43,024 nucleotides of DNA from DAOPZC01 sp035353175 (GTDB lineage: Bacteria > Verrucomicrobiota > Kiritimatiellia > RFP12 > UBA1067). A program made the translations under genes and the position numbers. Under the pieces are notes generated by a model. That model saw only the letters and a list, made by a program, of their open reading frames with translations, was not told where the DNA came from and did no database searches. This document shows, piece by piece, positions 16,480-24,821 of this stretch. The stretch spans positions 1 through 43,024 of the forward strand of contig DAOPZC010000043.1 of the NCBI GenBank assembly GCA_035353175.1. Direction: 5' to 3'. The first letter of the stretch is position 1, and each line of letters starts with the position of its first letter.

Positions 16480-19400
16480 CTATTCCAGCAGCAGAAGGCG
16501 GAAGAATTTCGAGGGCTCTGCGCCGACGGAAAAATCGTTGGTCAGAGGGGTTCCCGCGCCGGTTACGGGCGAGCCGACATTGATCCACGTCGGGGCGATG
16601 AGGTTCGTTGCGGACTGGAGCTGGTAGCGGAGCCCGGGGAGGGACCCCCAAACGAGCCTCAGGCCTTCGCCCTGCCGGCTGAATGTGCTCATGGCCGGTG
16701 GGCCGAGGACGAGGACGGTCACGGCCGCCGCCTTGGCGTGAAGCGGGTAGAGGCCGCCGTAACCCGAGTCTTGCACGTTCACCGTGAGGGCGAAGAGGTT
16801 CTGGGCCTGGCTCGACGTGAGCGCTGTGCTCGCAAGATAAAGGTCTCCGGTGTCGGGGTCGATCGCGAAGGTCGAGCCGGCATTGCCCGCCGAAATCTTG
16901 AAACTCAGGGTGTCGAGCGGGCTGTCCGTGACGGCGATGCGGCCGATCCAGTGTCCGGTCAGGTTCGTGCAGCTGACGCGCAAGGTCTGGTTGGTGAGCG
17001 CGGGATCGCTGTTGATGTCGAGCGGGGTTAAATAGGTGCCGTCGATGATGTTCGTTCCGGTCAAGCCGGGGCCGGCCCACGCGACAGACACGTGGTCGCC
17101 GCCGCCGCCCTCTTTGTGCAAGGCTTCGAGGTAATAGGCCTGCCCGGTCACGAGGTTGGTTTGCAGCGCCGAGACTTGGGCGGTGTTCTGGGTGAAGACG
17201 TTCGCATTGACCCATCCGTTGACCGAGGCGATGGTCTGCGCGAGGGTGGGGTTGCCGGTCCGGCTGAACTTGAGCTGGCTGGCATCGTCCGACGCGATGA
17301 AGAAGCGGTAGTCGCCGTTGGTGGGCACGGTGAGAACGGCGCGGATGCGCGAGCCGTAGGACTCGGCGATGTTGACGGGCGTGGCGAAGTTCGTGAGCGA
17401 GGCCAGCGCATCCGGTCGTCCGGGGTATTTGGCGTTGCCGGTCAAGTCGCCGACGGCCGATCCGCTGCCGATGTTGTAGAAGAGCTCGCGGCGGGGCGTG
17501 GCGGAAGACAGGGCGTTTGTGGCGAGGAGTGTGATTTGGGCGGTTGCTGTTCCCGAACGCGCGGGCGTGCCGCTGTCGGTCGCGCGCAGGGTGAGGTTGA
17601 CGGGCGATGCGGCCGTCAGGAGTGCGGTGTCGTCTCGTATGCGTACCCAGCCGTCTCCGTCCACGGAGAAGATTTCGCCGGTGTTGCCCGCGGTGATGGC
17701 GAAGGCGGCGGTGTCGTCCGGGTTCACGTCGGTCACGCTGATCCGGCCAACCTTCGCGCCGTTCTGCAGGTTGCGCCGGATGGCGTTGGTGAAGCCGGAC
17801 GGGTGCGGGACATAGTTCATAAAGTAGGGCGCGAGATAGAGGCCCGAGATCACGTTCGTCTGGTTGGCGGTGGCGGGGCCCATCCATGCGACGGCCATGT
17901 GGTCGCCGCCGCTGCCCTCTTTCATGCGGGCTTCGACGTAGTAGGCCTGGCCGGCGATGAGCGCGCGGGCGGCCGATTTCTGGGTCGAATACTTCGTCCA
18001 TTGGCGCGAGGAAGCGTAGCCGTCGAGGTAGGCGATGCGCGTCATGGCGGCGGGGTTGGTCGTGGTGCTCATCCAGAGCTCGCCGTTATCGTCGGTGGCG
18101 ATCCAGAAGGTGTAGGTGCCGCTCGCCGGCGGAATGAGATAGCCGCGCATCGCCGCGCCGTAGGCGTCGGCGCGTCCGGAGGGGCCTTCGAACCGCGCGT
18201 ACTGGCCCTCCCAGTCGGGGTCGTAGGGGAAGCGCGCGTGCTGCGTCAGATTGCTGACGTAGGTGCCGCTGCCGATGGCGTCGTAGGCGGCATAGGAGAT
18301 GGAGCCGGGGCGCAGGCCGCTCGCGTTGGGGACGACGGTGACGCGCGCCGTGGCGGTGTTGGTTTGGGCGGGCGTCCCGTTGTCGACCGCGCGGACCGTG
18401 AGGGTGTAGACGGTTTGCGTGACGGCGTCGATGTCGGCGGCGACCGTCAGCGTGCCGAGGCTGCTGCTGATGGCGAAGGCGTTGCCGCTGTTCCCGGACA
18501 CGATCGAATAGGTCAGGAAAGAATAGGCGTCCGCGTCGCTGCCGGTGACGGTGCCGACGGCGGTGCCGGACAGCGTGTGGGCAAGGATCGTGGCGTCGAA
18601 TCCGGTGACGGCGGGCTGCTCGTTCACGTCGAGAATCTGGACCACGACGCGCCGGCCCGTTTCGGTGAGCGCGGGCGTGACGGTGTTGGAAATGGTGACG
18701 AACAGTTCCATCCGCACGGTGAACTGCGTGTTCGAGGCGAATGCCTCGTAGTTGAGCGCTGCCATGTTGGCGACGCGCAGCGCACCCGTGTTGTCGAGCG
18801 AGAAGGCGTTCGCGACATTGCCCGTCTCGATCATGTAGATCAGCGGATCGCCGCTCGGGGTGGTGGGGGGCACTGACCCCACGAAGGTTCCGTTGGCGCT
18901 GTCCTCTGAGACGGTAAGATAGGTGGCGAGCCGGGCTCCGGTCACGAGGCCGGTGACGGTGTAGTAGCCGAGACTCGCGTAGTCCGAGAAGCCGTTGGTC
19001 AGCGCGCTGTTGCGCCCCGCGCCGGTGATGCGGAACGTGTAGGTGCCGGCCGCAAGGTTGGTGCTGATCACCGCCGAGAGCGAGCCTTGCGGACTGTTGC
19101 TGGCGATGACCGTGTCGGCCGAATTGGCCAGCGTGGCCTGGATCGCGAGGTCGGCCCAGTCGCCGCCGACTGGCAGCGCCGTGAGCGTCACGGCGCCGCC
19201 CGCCGTCGTGAAGCGCAGCGCGTCGGTGTCGCCTGTGGTTTCGATCACGCCCTCGGCGAACGCGCTGAAGTTGGTGGCGATGTCGAGGTGGCGCGCGCCG
19301 GCCAAGGCGCTGCCGGTGTCGTCTGGCCGGTAATCGACGCTGTTGTTGTTGGCCGTGATCTTGGCGAGGTCGTCCTCCGGGTTGTTGGCGTACGCGTATT

Positions 19401-20628
19401 CGCCCTTGCTCCACTGCGCGACGGGCTTGTAGTAGCCTACGCCCATAATCGGCGCCCAGCCGGTCGAGCCGCTGCCATGCCCGCCGAAATAGCCTTCGTT
19501 GTACGGATCGATGCGGCCGTCGTGCCCGAGCGTGAGCGTGTGGCCGGCCTCGTGCGAGATGACCTCCGCAGCGCTTTTGCCCGTGGCGTAGAAGGCCCAG
19601 CAGGGCGTATCGCCGGTCCAGTTCCAGGAGTTCATGTAGGCGACGCCGCCTGCGCTGGGCGCCGCGGTTTTGGTCGGCGTGACGATCACGCGCTGGCGGC
19701 TGTTCTCGGGTGCCGATTCGTAGACTCGGATGTCGGTGGTCACGTTGACGTTGAACGGCATGTAGTCTTCGGCGACGCGTTTCCAGACGTCTTTGATCTG
19801 GGTGTTGCTGGCGCTGGGCTTCTCGTAGGCGATGCCTCCCCACGTCGGCGTGTACCCGCCGCGGTAGTCGATATAGAGAACGCCGGCCGCGCCCGGCAGG
19901 CTCTGGAGGGAGATGATGCCGCTGTTGTAGGGCGGCACGATATCCGGAACGTCCTGCGGCGCTAGCGGCGGGATCTCGCCGGTTCCGAGCGCGTTGCGAA
20001 TCCCGTCGTCGACGCACGGCATCATCAGGCAGATCACCTCGTCCAGCCGGCGTTCGACGAGCTCGGAAGCGCCGCCGGGGCCGGTTGGCTCGATGCGGTA
20101 GGCTTTGAGGCTGGCGGGAAATTCGACGAGGCCGACAAAGTCGCCGGCTTTGCCCGGCAGGGTTTGCTTCTGGAAGAAGAACCGTCCCGTTTCGGGCGCG
20201 GTGAGGTCGCCGCTGATGCGGAGCACCTCGCCGGCACGGGTTTCGACCTGCTGCACGGTGCCGGATGCGAAAATTCCGGCGACGAGTTCGAAGCGGATGG
20301 GCGCGTTTTCTCGGGGGTGCCCGAGCGCTGTGAGGTAGCGGCTGTCCCACGCGCGTTTGCGCGGGGGTGCCGCATCGGTTGCGGCGGCGTGGACGGGCTC
20401 CCGGTTTTCACGCGCGGGCAACGGACCGGACGGCAGGTCTTTGGCCTGCGGAGTGGCGGGCCGCGGGACCGTTCCCCCTGCGCCAGACGGGGCCGGTGCG
20501 CCGGTGGGCGGGGCTGCGGTCGGCTGGCCGGAGAAAGGAGAAACAGAGGGAATGCGGAAAAGAAACACAACGCATGCGCTGGCCGCGAACGCGATACAAA
20601 TCCACACACTGAGGGAGTGTTTATTCAT
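16480..20628 (-). CDS. Giant secreted metzincin-like protease/adhesin
   Basis: 1382 residues with an N-terminal signal anchor (8-24) and a Pro/Ala-rich linker (about 30-75). The zinc protease domain spans about 200-435: HEAGHTLTLGHD at 359-370 gives ligands His359, His363 and His369 with catalytic Glu360. WAPIMGVGYY near 391-400 supplies the Met-turn. Next come a PPC-like domain (about 445-535), cadherin-like repeats (about 570-770), PA14 (about 775-920), cadherin-like (940-1035), a second PA14 (1045-1190), cadherin-like (1205-1308), and a C-terminal RYQLQSATNL/FFRLL module (1310-1382) common in Verrucomicrobia-type secreted proteins. The usual metzincin Gly at motif position 8 is Thr366. The start has GAGGAAA 6 nt upstream. 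It is probably a surface protease binding carbohydrate or protein; substrate unknown. Confidence 0.85.
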   Translation of the reverse strand: MNKHSLSVWICIAFAASACVVFLFRIPSVSPFSGQPTAAPPTGAPAPSGAGGTVPRPATPQAKDLPSGPLPARENREPVHAAATDAAPPRKRAWDSRYLTALGHPRENAPIRFELVAGIFASGTVQQVETRAGEVLRISGDLTAPETGRFFFQKQTLPGKAGDFVGLVEFPASLKAYRIEPTGPGGASELVERRLDEVICLMMPCVDDGIRNALGTGEIPPLAPQDVPDIVPPYNSGIISLQSLPGAAGVLYIDYRGGYTPTWGGIAYEKPSASNTQIKDVWKRVAEDYMPFNVNVTTDIRVYESAPENSRQRVIVTPTKTAAPSAGGVAYMNSWNWTGDTPCWAFYATGKSAAEVISHEAGHTLTLGHDGRIDPYNEGYFGGHGSGSTGWAPIMGVGYYKPVAQWSKGEYAYANNPEDDLAKITANNNSVDYRPDDTGSALAGARHLDIATNFSAFAEGVIETTGDTDALRFTTAGGAVTLTALPVGGDWADLAIQATLANSADTVIASNSPQGSLSAVISTNLAAGTYTFRITGAGRNSALTNGFSDYASLGYYTVTGLVTGARLATYLTVSEDSANGTFVGSVPPTTPSGDPLIYMIETGNVANAFSLDNTGALRVANMAALNYEAFASNTQFTVRMELFVTISNTVTPALTETGRRVVVQILDVNEQPAVTGFDATILAHTLSGTAVGTVTGSDADAYSFLTYSIVSGNSGNAFAISSSLGTLTVAADIDAVTQTVYTLTVRAVDNGTPAQTNTATARVTVVPNASGLRPGSISYAAYDAIGSGTYVSNLTQHARFPYDPDWEGQYARFEGPSGRADAYGAAMRGYLIPPASGTYTFWIATDDNGELWMSTTTNPAAMTRIAYLDGYASSRQWTKYSTQKSAARALIAGQAYYVEARMKEGSGGDHMAVAWMGPATANQTNVISGLYLAPYFMNYVPHPSGFTNAIRRNLQNGAKVGRISVTDVNPDDTAAFAITAGNTGEIFSVDGDGWVRIRDDTALLTAASPVNLTLRATDSGTPARSGTATAQITLLATNALSSATPRRELFYNIGSGSAVGDLTGNAKYPGRPDALASLTNFATPVNIAESYGSRIRAVLTVPTNGDYRFFIASDDASQLKFSRTGNPTLAQTIASVNGWVNANVFTQNTAQVSALQTNLVTGQAYYLEALHKEGGGGDHVSVAWAGPGLTGTNIIDGTYLTPLDINSDPALTNQTLRVSCTNLTGHWIGRIAVTDSPLDTLSFKISAGNAGSTFAIDPDTGDLYLASTALTSSQAQNLFALTVNVQDSGYGGLYPLHAKAAAVTVLVLGPPAMSTFSRQGEGLRLVWGSLPGLRYQLQSATNLIAPTWINVGSPVTGAGTPLTNDFSVGAEPSKFFRLLLLE

Positions 20629-20785
20629 TCGATTTCCTCAGCCCGTATGGAATACGTTATCAAACCGGCTGACGGGTGTCGAGGAAACCGCAGGGGTCCG
20701 CGAACACGGTTCTTCATGCCGCGCCGGCAGTCTGACGAGAACGGTCCATAAAGTCGCGCGTGGCCATGGGCCTGAAACGCGGCGG

Positions 20786-21607
20786 TTAAGGGATGTCCGT
20801 GCGGGCCGACGCGTCTGGCCCCGGTGCGGGGCCGAGCGGCATCCTGTCGAGCAGGTTCTGCAGGGGATCCTGGGGCACAGGGATGAAACGGCTCCGCGTG
20901 CGGTCCAGTTCGGCGATCAGCGTGATGACCAGAGAGAACGAGAGCGCCAGAATCGGCCCTGCCAAGGTGCGCTTTGAGCCGCCGATGGCGGTCTGGTAGC
21001 CGACGCCGGTCATGCTGAGGACGATCAGGATATAGAAAACCGTCCAGATGGCGGTGGGCACGCGTGTTTGCAGGCCGACGGCCAGACGTAGCCGGTGGAC
21101 GTCGATCATTTCGCTCAGCGCCTCGAGGTAGAGGGCGAATACGTCTGAGTTCATGTCCCTGCGGGCATTTGCGACCGCCATGCGCCAGAGCTCGAGATGG
21201 ACCCGGTCGGAGTCGGCCAACATCTGGTTCATCTGGTTGGCGTCGCGCGACAGAACCGCGGTCAGCCGCTGCTTTGCGTAGGCCTTCAGCAGTTCGGTCG
21301 TTTTGCCGCGGTCCGGTTCCGGCAAGAAATCGGCCCTCAGATAGACGACGTTGATCGCGTTGGCGTCCTGGCGCACCAGCTCTTTGCGGTCTTGGTAACG
21401 GTCGGAGACGATCCCGAACGTGAAGGCGAGCATAAAGGCCAGCAGGCCCAGAATCGAAGCCTCGATCGATGAGACGGACGACTCCTTCTCGCCCTTTGAA
21501 CGCCTGCGGATGGCGTGCCCGAGACGGTAGCCCGCCTCCATCGCCATCACCACCAGGAGAACGGTGCCGGTTCCCAAAGCGACACTCGGTATGGAATCCA
21601 TGCTCAT
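20786..21607 (-). CDS. DUF4239 bestrophin-like membrane protein
   Basis: 273 residues with helices at about 10-27, 50-68, 186-203 and 213-232. The N-terminal block ASILGLLAFMLAFTFGIVSDRYQDRK followed by DANAINVVYLRADFLPEPDR is diagnostic of the bestrophin-like DUF4239 family, thought to be ion-channel-related. A long cytoplasmic helical stretch separates helix pairs 2 and 3, and the tail is Pro-rich. ATG follows an excellent AAGGAGGG ribosome-binding site with 5 nt spacing. A good sigma-70-type promoter lies at 21670-21698 with a hairpin in the short leader, so the gene is probably transcribed alone. Confidence 0.85.
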   Translation of the reverse strand: MSMDSIPSVALGTGTVLLVVMAMEAGYRLGHAIRRRSKGEKESSVSSIEASILGLLAFMLAFTFGIVSDRYQDRKELVRQDANAINVVYLRADFLPEPDRGKTTELLKAYAKQRLTAVLSRDANQMNQMLADSDRVHLELWRMAVANARRDMNSDVFALYLEALSEMIDVHRLRLAVGLQTRVPTAIWTVFYILIVLSMTGVGYQTAIGGSKRTLAGPILALSFSLVITLIAELDRTRSRFIPVPQDPLQNLLDRMPLGPAPGPDASARTDIP

Positions 21608-21627
21608 GGTTCCCTCCTTGTCCTTGA

Positions 21628-21661
21628 CGGGGCAAACCGGAGATATCGCCGCGCTGCCCCG
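21628..21661 (-). other. Leader hairpin before the DUF4239 gene
   Basis: CGGGGCA (21628-21634) and TGCCCCG (21655-21661) can form a 7-bp stem at the predicted 5' end of the transcript. AAACCGGA (21634-21641) pairs alternatively with TCCGGTTT (21665-21672), which overlaps the -10 region. Could affect translation or mRNA stability. Confidence 0.4.
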
Positions 21662-21669
21662 CCGTCCGG

Positions 21670-21698
21670 TTTATAAGCGATTATTTTATCACCGGCAA
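21670..21698 (-). promoter_or_regulatory. Strong candidate sigma-70 promoter for DUF4239 gene
   Basis: On the minus strand TTGCCG (21698-21693) and TATAAA (21675-21670) are separated by exactly 17 bp. The region is AT-rich in an otherwise GC-rich window. Predicted start is about 55 nt before the ATG. Confidence 0.6.
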
Positions 21699-21884
21699 GG
21701 ATGGAAAACAAATCCCTTCATGCGGCACGGGCCAACGATTTAATGTGCAAAATGCGTTCTCCGGCTTTCTCCGGCATGCGAGTTTCCTTTTCAAATCGGC
21801 GAGAACATGCTTAACTATGCGCCGTTTTTCCATCAATCAGGCGTATTAAGGCGCGTTCTTGCGCGAGGTGTCCGGAGGGCTTTC

Positions 21885-22874
21885 GTGAAGCGTTTCATTC
21901 TTGCTGTTCTCGCCGTGTGCTGTCTGGCTTCGTTCTCCGAAGCCCAAACGAAGAAAACCGTGAAAAAGACGCCGGCGAAAAAGGCCGCGTCTGCTCAAGC
22001 GCAGCGGCAGAAACCCAAAGGCTGCATCTCCAAGACGCCGTACATCGGAGCGATCATCGTGGACGCGGACGCCGGGACGGCGCTGTTCGAGGACAAGGCG
22101 GATGCTCCGGGCTATCCGGCCAGCACGCTCAAGCTGATGACGCTGCTTGTGATCCAGGAGAAGATTGACGCCGGGCAGGTGAAGCTGTCCGACATGGTGA
22201 AGGTTTCGGTCGAAGCCTGCAAGACGGGCGGGTCGCAGGTTTATCTGGACCCGAAGGAGACGTTTTCGGTCGAGGATCTGCTGTACGCGATGATGATCCA
22301 GTCCGCGAACGACGCGGCCGTCGCGCTGGCCGAACACGTGGGCGGATCCAAGGAAGGTTTTATCGCGTTGATGAACGCCAAGGCGCAGCAGCTTGGCATG
22401 ACGAACACCCGCTTCGCGTCGGTGCACGGCCTGCCGCCTTCGGCGGGCCAGCAACACGATGTGTCGAGCGCGCGCGACATGTCTGTGCTGGCGCGCGAGC
22501 TGTGCAAGCATCCGGCCGTTTTCGCCTACACGTCGGCCTCGTACCGCCAGTTCCGCGCCAACACGCCGAAGCCGTTTGACATGCGCACGCACAACCCGTT
22601 CCTGAAAGAGGGCGTGGAGGGGTGCGACGGATTCAAGACCGGCTTCACGGCGACGGCCGGCTGGTCGATCGTGGTCACCGCCAAACGCAACGGGCGTCGC
22701 GTGATCGTAGTGGTGCTGGGCAGCGACGAGCGCAAGATGCGCGACGCCAAGGCCCGCGAGCTGCTGAGCAAGGCGTTCGCCCTGTTGCCTCCGGCTCCCG
22801 TTCCCGCGCCGGTGGCGCCGCCTCCGTCCCCATCGTCAGCGGCGGTGCCGGCGCCCGCTCCCGCAGCGCCATAA
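21885..22874 (+). CDS. Serine-type D-Ala-D-Ala carboxypeptidase (low-molecular-weight PBP)
   Basis: 329 residues with a signal peptide cleaved near residue 20 (FSEA). A Lys-rich linker (22-46) follows, then a peptidase S11 domain. Catalytic motifs are STLK at 80-83, SAN at 140-142 and KTG at 251-253. It removes the terminal D-Ala from peptidoglycan pentapeptides in the periplasm. The C-terminal about 35 residues are Pro/Ala-rich low complexity, and the usual PBP5-like beta domain and amphipathic membrane anchor are missing, so it may be soluble. Start GTG 21885 has GGAGGG 5 nt upstream; an open frame to 21807 lacks such a site. A clear intrinsic terminator follows at 22914. Confidence 0.92.
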   Translation: MKRFILAVLAVCCLASFSEAQTKKTVKKTPAKKAASAQAQRQKPKGCISKTPYIGAIIVDADAGTALFEDKADAPGYPASTLKLMTLLVIQEKIDAGQVKLSDMVKVSVEACKTGGSQVYLDPKETFSVEDLLYAMMIQSANDAAVALAEHVGGSKEGFIALMNAKAQQLGMTNTRFASVHGLPPSAGQQHDVSSARDMSVLARELCKHPAVFAYTSASYRQFRANTPKPFDMRTHNPFLKEGVEGCDGFKTGFTATAGWSIVVTAKRNGRRVIVVVLGSDERKMRDAKARELLSKAFALLPPAPVPAPVAPPPSPSSAAVPAPAPAAP

Positions 22875-22913
22875 TGCCCCGCCTTTGTTTGCGGCGATTG
22901 TCCGCTCGCTTGT

Positions 22914-22941
22914 GAGGCCGTCTTTTGGGCGGCCTCTTTTT
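22914..22941 (+). terminator. Rho-independent terminator after the D,D-carboxypeptidase
   Basis: GAGGCCG (22914-22920) and CGGCCTC (22930-22936) form a perfect 7-bp stem with a 9-nt loop, followed by a run of five T on the plus strand. It separates the carboxypeptidase gene from the convergent ThpR gene. Confidence 0.88.
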
Positions 22942-22961
22942 ATTGTTGCCCGCAGTCCTCG

Positions 22962-23516
22962 TCAGTCGAGGTGCGTTTGCCCCAGGTTGCGGTAGACGGG
23001 GCCGCGCGGCGTGAGCCGGCTTTCGTAAAGGGTGATGCGCGTGGCTTCCCACTCGCCGAACTCGATGTCCTCGTCCGCATCCATCGCTCTGAGCAGGTCA
23101 TGGTTGCGGGCGCTTTCGCGGCACCGTCCGAGCGTGATGTGGGGACGGAAATCCGTCTCTTTGTTCTCGAACCCGAACTTTTTGAGCTGGACCCAGAGAT
23201 TCTCCTGAAGGGTTTCGAGCTCGGGTACGGGGTCAACGCCCGCCCAGACCGTTTGGGGATTGCGTTTGCTTCCGAAATAGCCTAGGCCGTAGGCGTGGCA
23301 CGTGAAGGCCGGCTTTCCCGAGCAGACGCGCGCGACAGCCTCGCTCACGTGCGGCAGGATCGCGGGCGAGACCTCGCCCAGAAACGCGAGCGTCAGGTGG
23401 AACTGGTCTTTGGTGCTCCATTTTACGTCGGTGGCAATGGGCGCAAGCCGCTCGATGGCTTTCAAGAGTTGGGCTTTGACCCCATCCGGCACGGCGATGG
23501 CTAAGAAAACACGCAT
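22962..23516 (-). CDS. thpR: RNA 2',3'-cyclic phosphodiesterase (ThpR/LigT)
   Basis: 184 residues of the 2H phosphoesterase superfamily. The two catalytic HxTx motifs are HLTL at 40-43 and HITL at 126-129. Family enzymes open 2',3'-cyclic phosphates on RNA to 2'-phosphates and were first described as a 2'-5' RNA ligase. The start MRVFLAIAVPD matches the family N-terminus; an in-frame extension to 23540 is possible, but neither has a clear ribosome-binding site. It is followed by the terminator of the convergent carboxypeptidase gene, 21 bp beyond its stop. Confidence 0.92.
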   Translation of the reverse strand: MRVFLAIAVPDGVKAQLLKAIERLAPIATDVKWSTKDQFHLTLAFLGEVSPAILPHVSEAVARVCSGKPAFTCHAYGLGYFGSKRNPQTVWAGVDPVPELETLQENLWVQLKKFGFENKETDFRPHITLGRCRESARNHDLLRAMDADEDIEFGEWEATRITLYESRLTPRGPVYRNLGQTHLD

Positions 23517-23570
23517 GGGGACAAGATACACGAAGGGCATGCGTTTGAGGAAGCCAGAAGTTCGGCGAGA

Positions 23571-24128
23571 TTAGATGCTCAGCAGGATGGCCATCGCCGT
23601 CGCGACCAGACCGGCCGCGAAGCAGAGGAGCAACTTCTTCCGCATGTCGGGCGAGGCCCAAAAAAGGAGAAATCCCGACAGGTACATGAGCAGCAAGGCG
23701 GCGCCGAAGGCGCTGCCGAAGAAGTTGAACGCCGCGCCGCCTTTGGCTTTGTGAAGGAGCACCATTATCGAAAAGAGGCTTGGCGTGTTGACGGAAACGG
23801 TCGCCTCTTTCGCATTTTCCCGCAAGGGCTCAAGGACGGCGTGTCGGCCCGTGGGGGCGCCGATGGTGAAACGATCGCGCATTTCTTTTCCGCCCCCTGC
23901 CGGGCATGATACGCCGTTGGCCGCGAGGACTTTCCTGACGAGGGAGAATTTTGCTTCGCCGGTGAGTGGCGGGGGCGTGTCGAGTGCGGCGGTGTAGCGG
24001 GCGGAGACGAGTTTCCCCGTGTGGCCGGAAATATAGCAGACGCCGGTGACGGCGTATAGAAAGGCCATGGGCAGAAAAAACAGGGACAGGTAGGCGTGTC
24101 CCGTGCGGCAAATTTTCAGAAAAGACAT
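23571..24128 (-). CDS. PepSY-TM-like small membrane protein
   Basis: 185 residues with hydrophobic helices at about 13-33, 132-156 and 163-183 and a periplasmic segment between. RTGHAYLSLFFLPMAFLYAVTG near the N-terminus and LLHKAKGGAAFNFFGSAFGAALLLMYLSGFLLF resemble the membrane-embedded halves of PepSY-associated TM proteins, which have conserved His residues in helix 1 and before the later helix. Those proteins are linked to iron or heme uptake or to peptidase control. The family call is tentative. ATG 24128 has a GAGGAG ribosome-binding site with 5 nt spacing. It lies 54 bp upstream of thpR on the same strand. Confidence 0.6.
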   Translation of the reverse strand: MSFLKICRTGHAYLSLFFLPMAFLYAVTGVCYISGHTGKLVSARYTAALDTPPPLTGEAKFSLVRKVLAANGVSCPAGGGKEMRDRFTIGAPTGRHAVLEPLRENAKEATVSVNTPSLFSIMVLLHKAKGGAAFNFFGSAFGAALLLMYLSGFLLFWASPDMRKKLLLCFAAGLVATAMAILLSI

Positions 24129-24232
24129 GCACACTCCTCAAATGAAAGTTAACCATTTTAACGTCGCTGAAGGCCACCGGGTTCATTATAGTACTCGTCT
24201 ATCTTTTGTTTTAAAGCGGAGGAGGTGGCGGC

Positions 24233-24700
24233 GTGACGGCGGAATCTCGGCTGGTGGCGATCTGTAAGGAACGCGGCGTTACGCTCGCGACGGCGGAATC
24301 GTGCACGGGCGGGCTGATTGCGGGGCGGATCACGTCGGTGCCGGGGGCTTCGGCGATTTTCTTGGGCGGGGTCGTCAGCTATGCCAACGCGGTGAAACGC
24401 GACCTTCTGGGCGTGCCGCAGGAGATCTTGGACCGGTCGGGCGCGGTCAGCGCTGAATGTGCCGAGGCCATGGCGTCCGGGGTGCGGGCCCGGCTGGGGG
24501 CGGATGCGGCGGTCTCCGTGACGGGGATTGCGGGGCCGGACGGCGGCACGCCGCAGAAGCCGGTCGGGCTGATTTATTTCGGGGTGGCGACGGCGGCGGG
24601 GACGCGGTCTGTCCGCGGTCTGTTCGCGGGCGATCGCGCGGCGGTGCGGCGGCAGGCCGCGGACCGGGCGCTGGAGCTGTTGGCCGGGGCGGTGGGCTGA
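24233..24700 (+). CDS. pncC: Nicotinamide-nucleotide amidohydrolase PncC (CinA C-terminal domain)
   Basis: 155 residues comprising a stand-alone CinA C-terminal domain. ATAESCTGGLIAGRITSVPGAS (about 18-39) contains the conserved Ser and Gly-rich loop; VVSYANAVKRDLLGV and SVTGIAGPDGGTPQKPVGL are family hallmarks. The enzyme deamidates NMN to nicotinic acid mononucleotide in pyridine nucleotide recycling. The N-terminal MoCF/COG1058 domain of full CinA is absent. The GTG start has a GGAGGAGG ribosome-binding site about 6 nt upstream. Confidence 0.94.
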   Translation: MTAESRLVAICKERGVTLATAESCTGGLIAGRITSVPGASAIFLGGVVSYANAVKRDLLGVPQEILDRSGAVSAECAEAMASGVRARLGADAAVSVTGIAGPDGGTPQKPVGLIYFGVATAAGTRSVRGLFAGDRAAVRRQAADRALELLAGAVG

Positions 24701-24756
24701 AGGCCTGCGCCGCAAAGGGCTTCCGGCGGGAGCGCCGAAAGAACCAGAACCCGTGC

Positions 24757-24786
24757 TTGTCGGCATTCGGTTTGATGCGGTATGAT
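24757..24786 (+). promoter_or_regulatory. Candidate sigma-70 promoter for SGNH hydrolase gene
   Basis: TTGTCG (24757-24762) and TATGAT (24781-24786) with an 18-bp spacer lie in the gap after pncC. The predicted start is about 30 nt before the ATG at 24822. Confidence 0.5.
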
Positions 24787-24821
24787 TCATCTCTTTAAGG
24801 GCTTTTAAACAGGGGACAATC

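Noticed and set aside
17092..18876. A 594-codon plus-strand frame in the protease gene
   Set aside because: Antisense shadow rich in Gly, Val and Asp with no motif.
18086..20350. A 754-codon frame within the giant protease gene on the same strand
   Set aside because: Arg/His-rich out-of-frame translation, whereas the annotated frame has HExxH, PPC, cadherin and PA14 features.
24185..24190. TATAAT on the minus strand upstream of the PepSY-TM-like gene as a promoter
   Set aside because: The hexamer 17 bp upstream is TAAAAC, poor for a -35 box, so the call is not firm enough to list.
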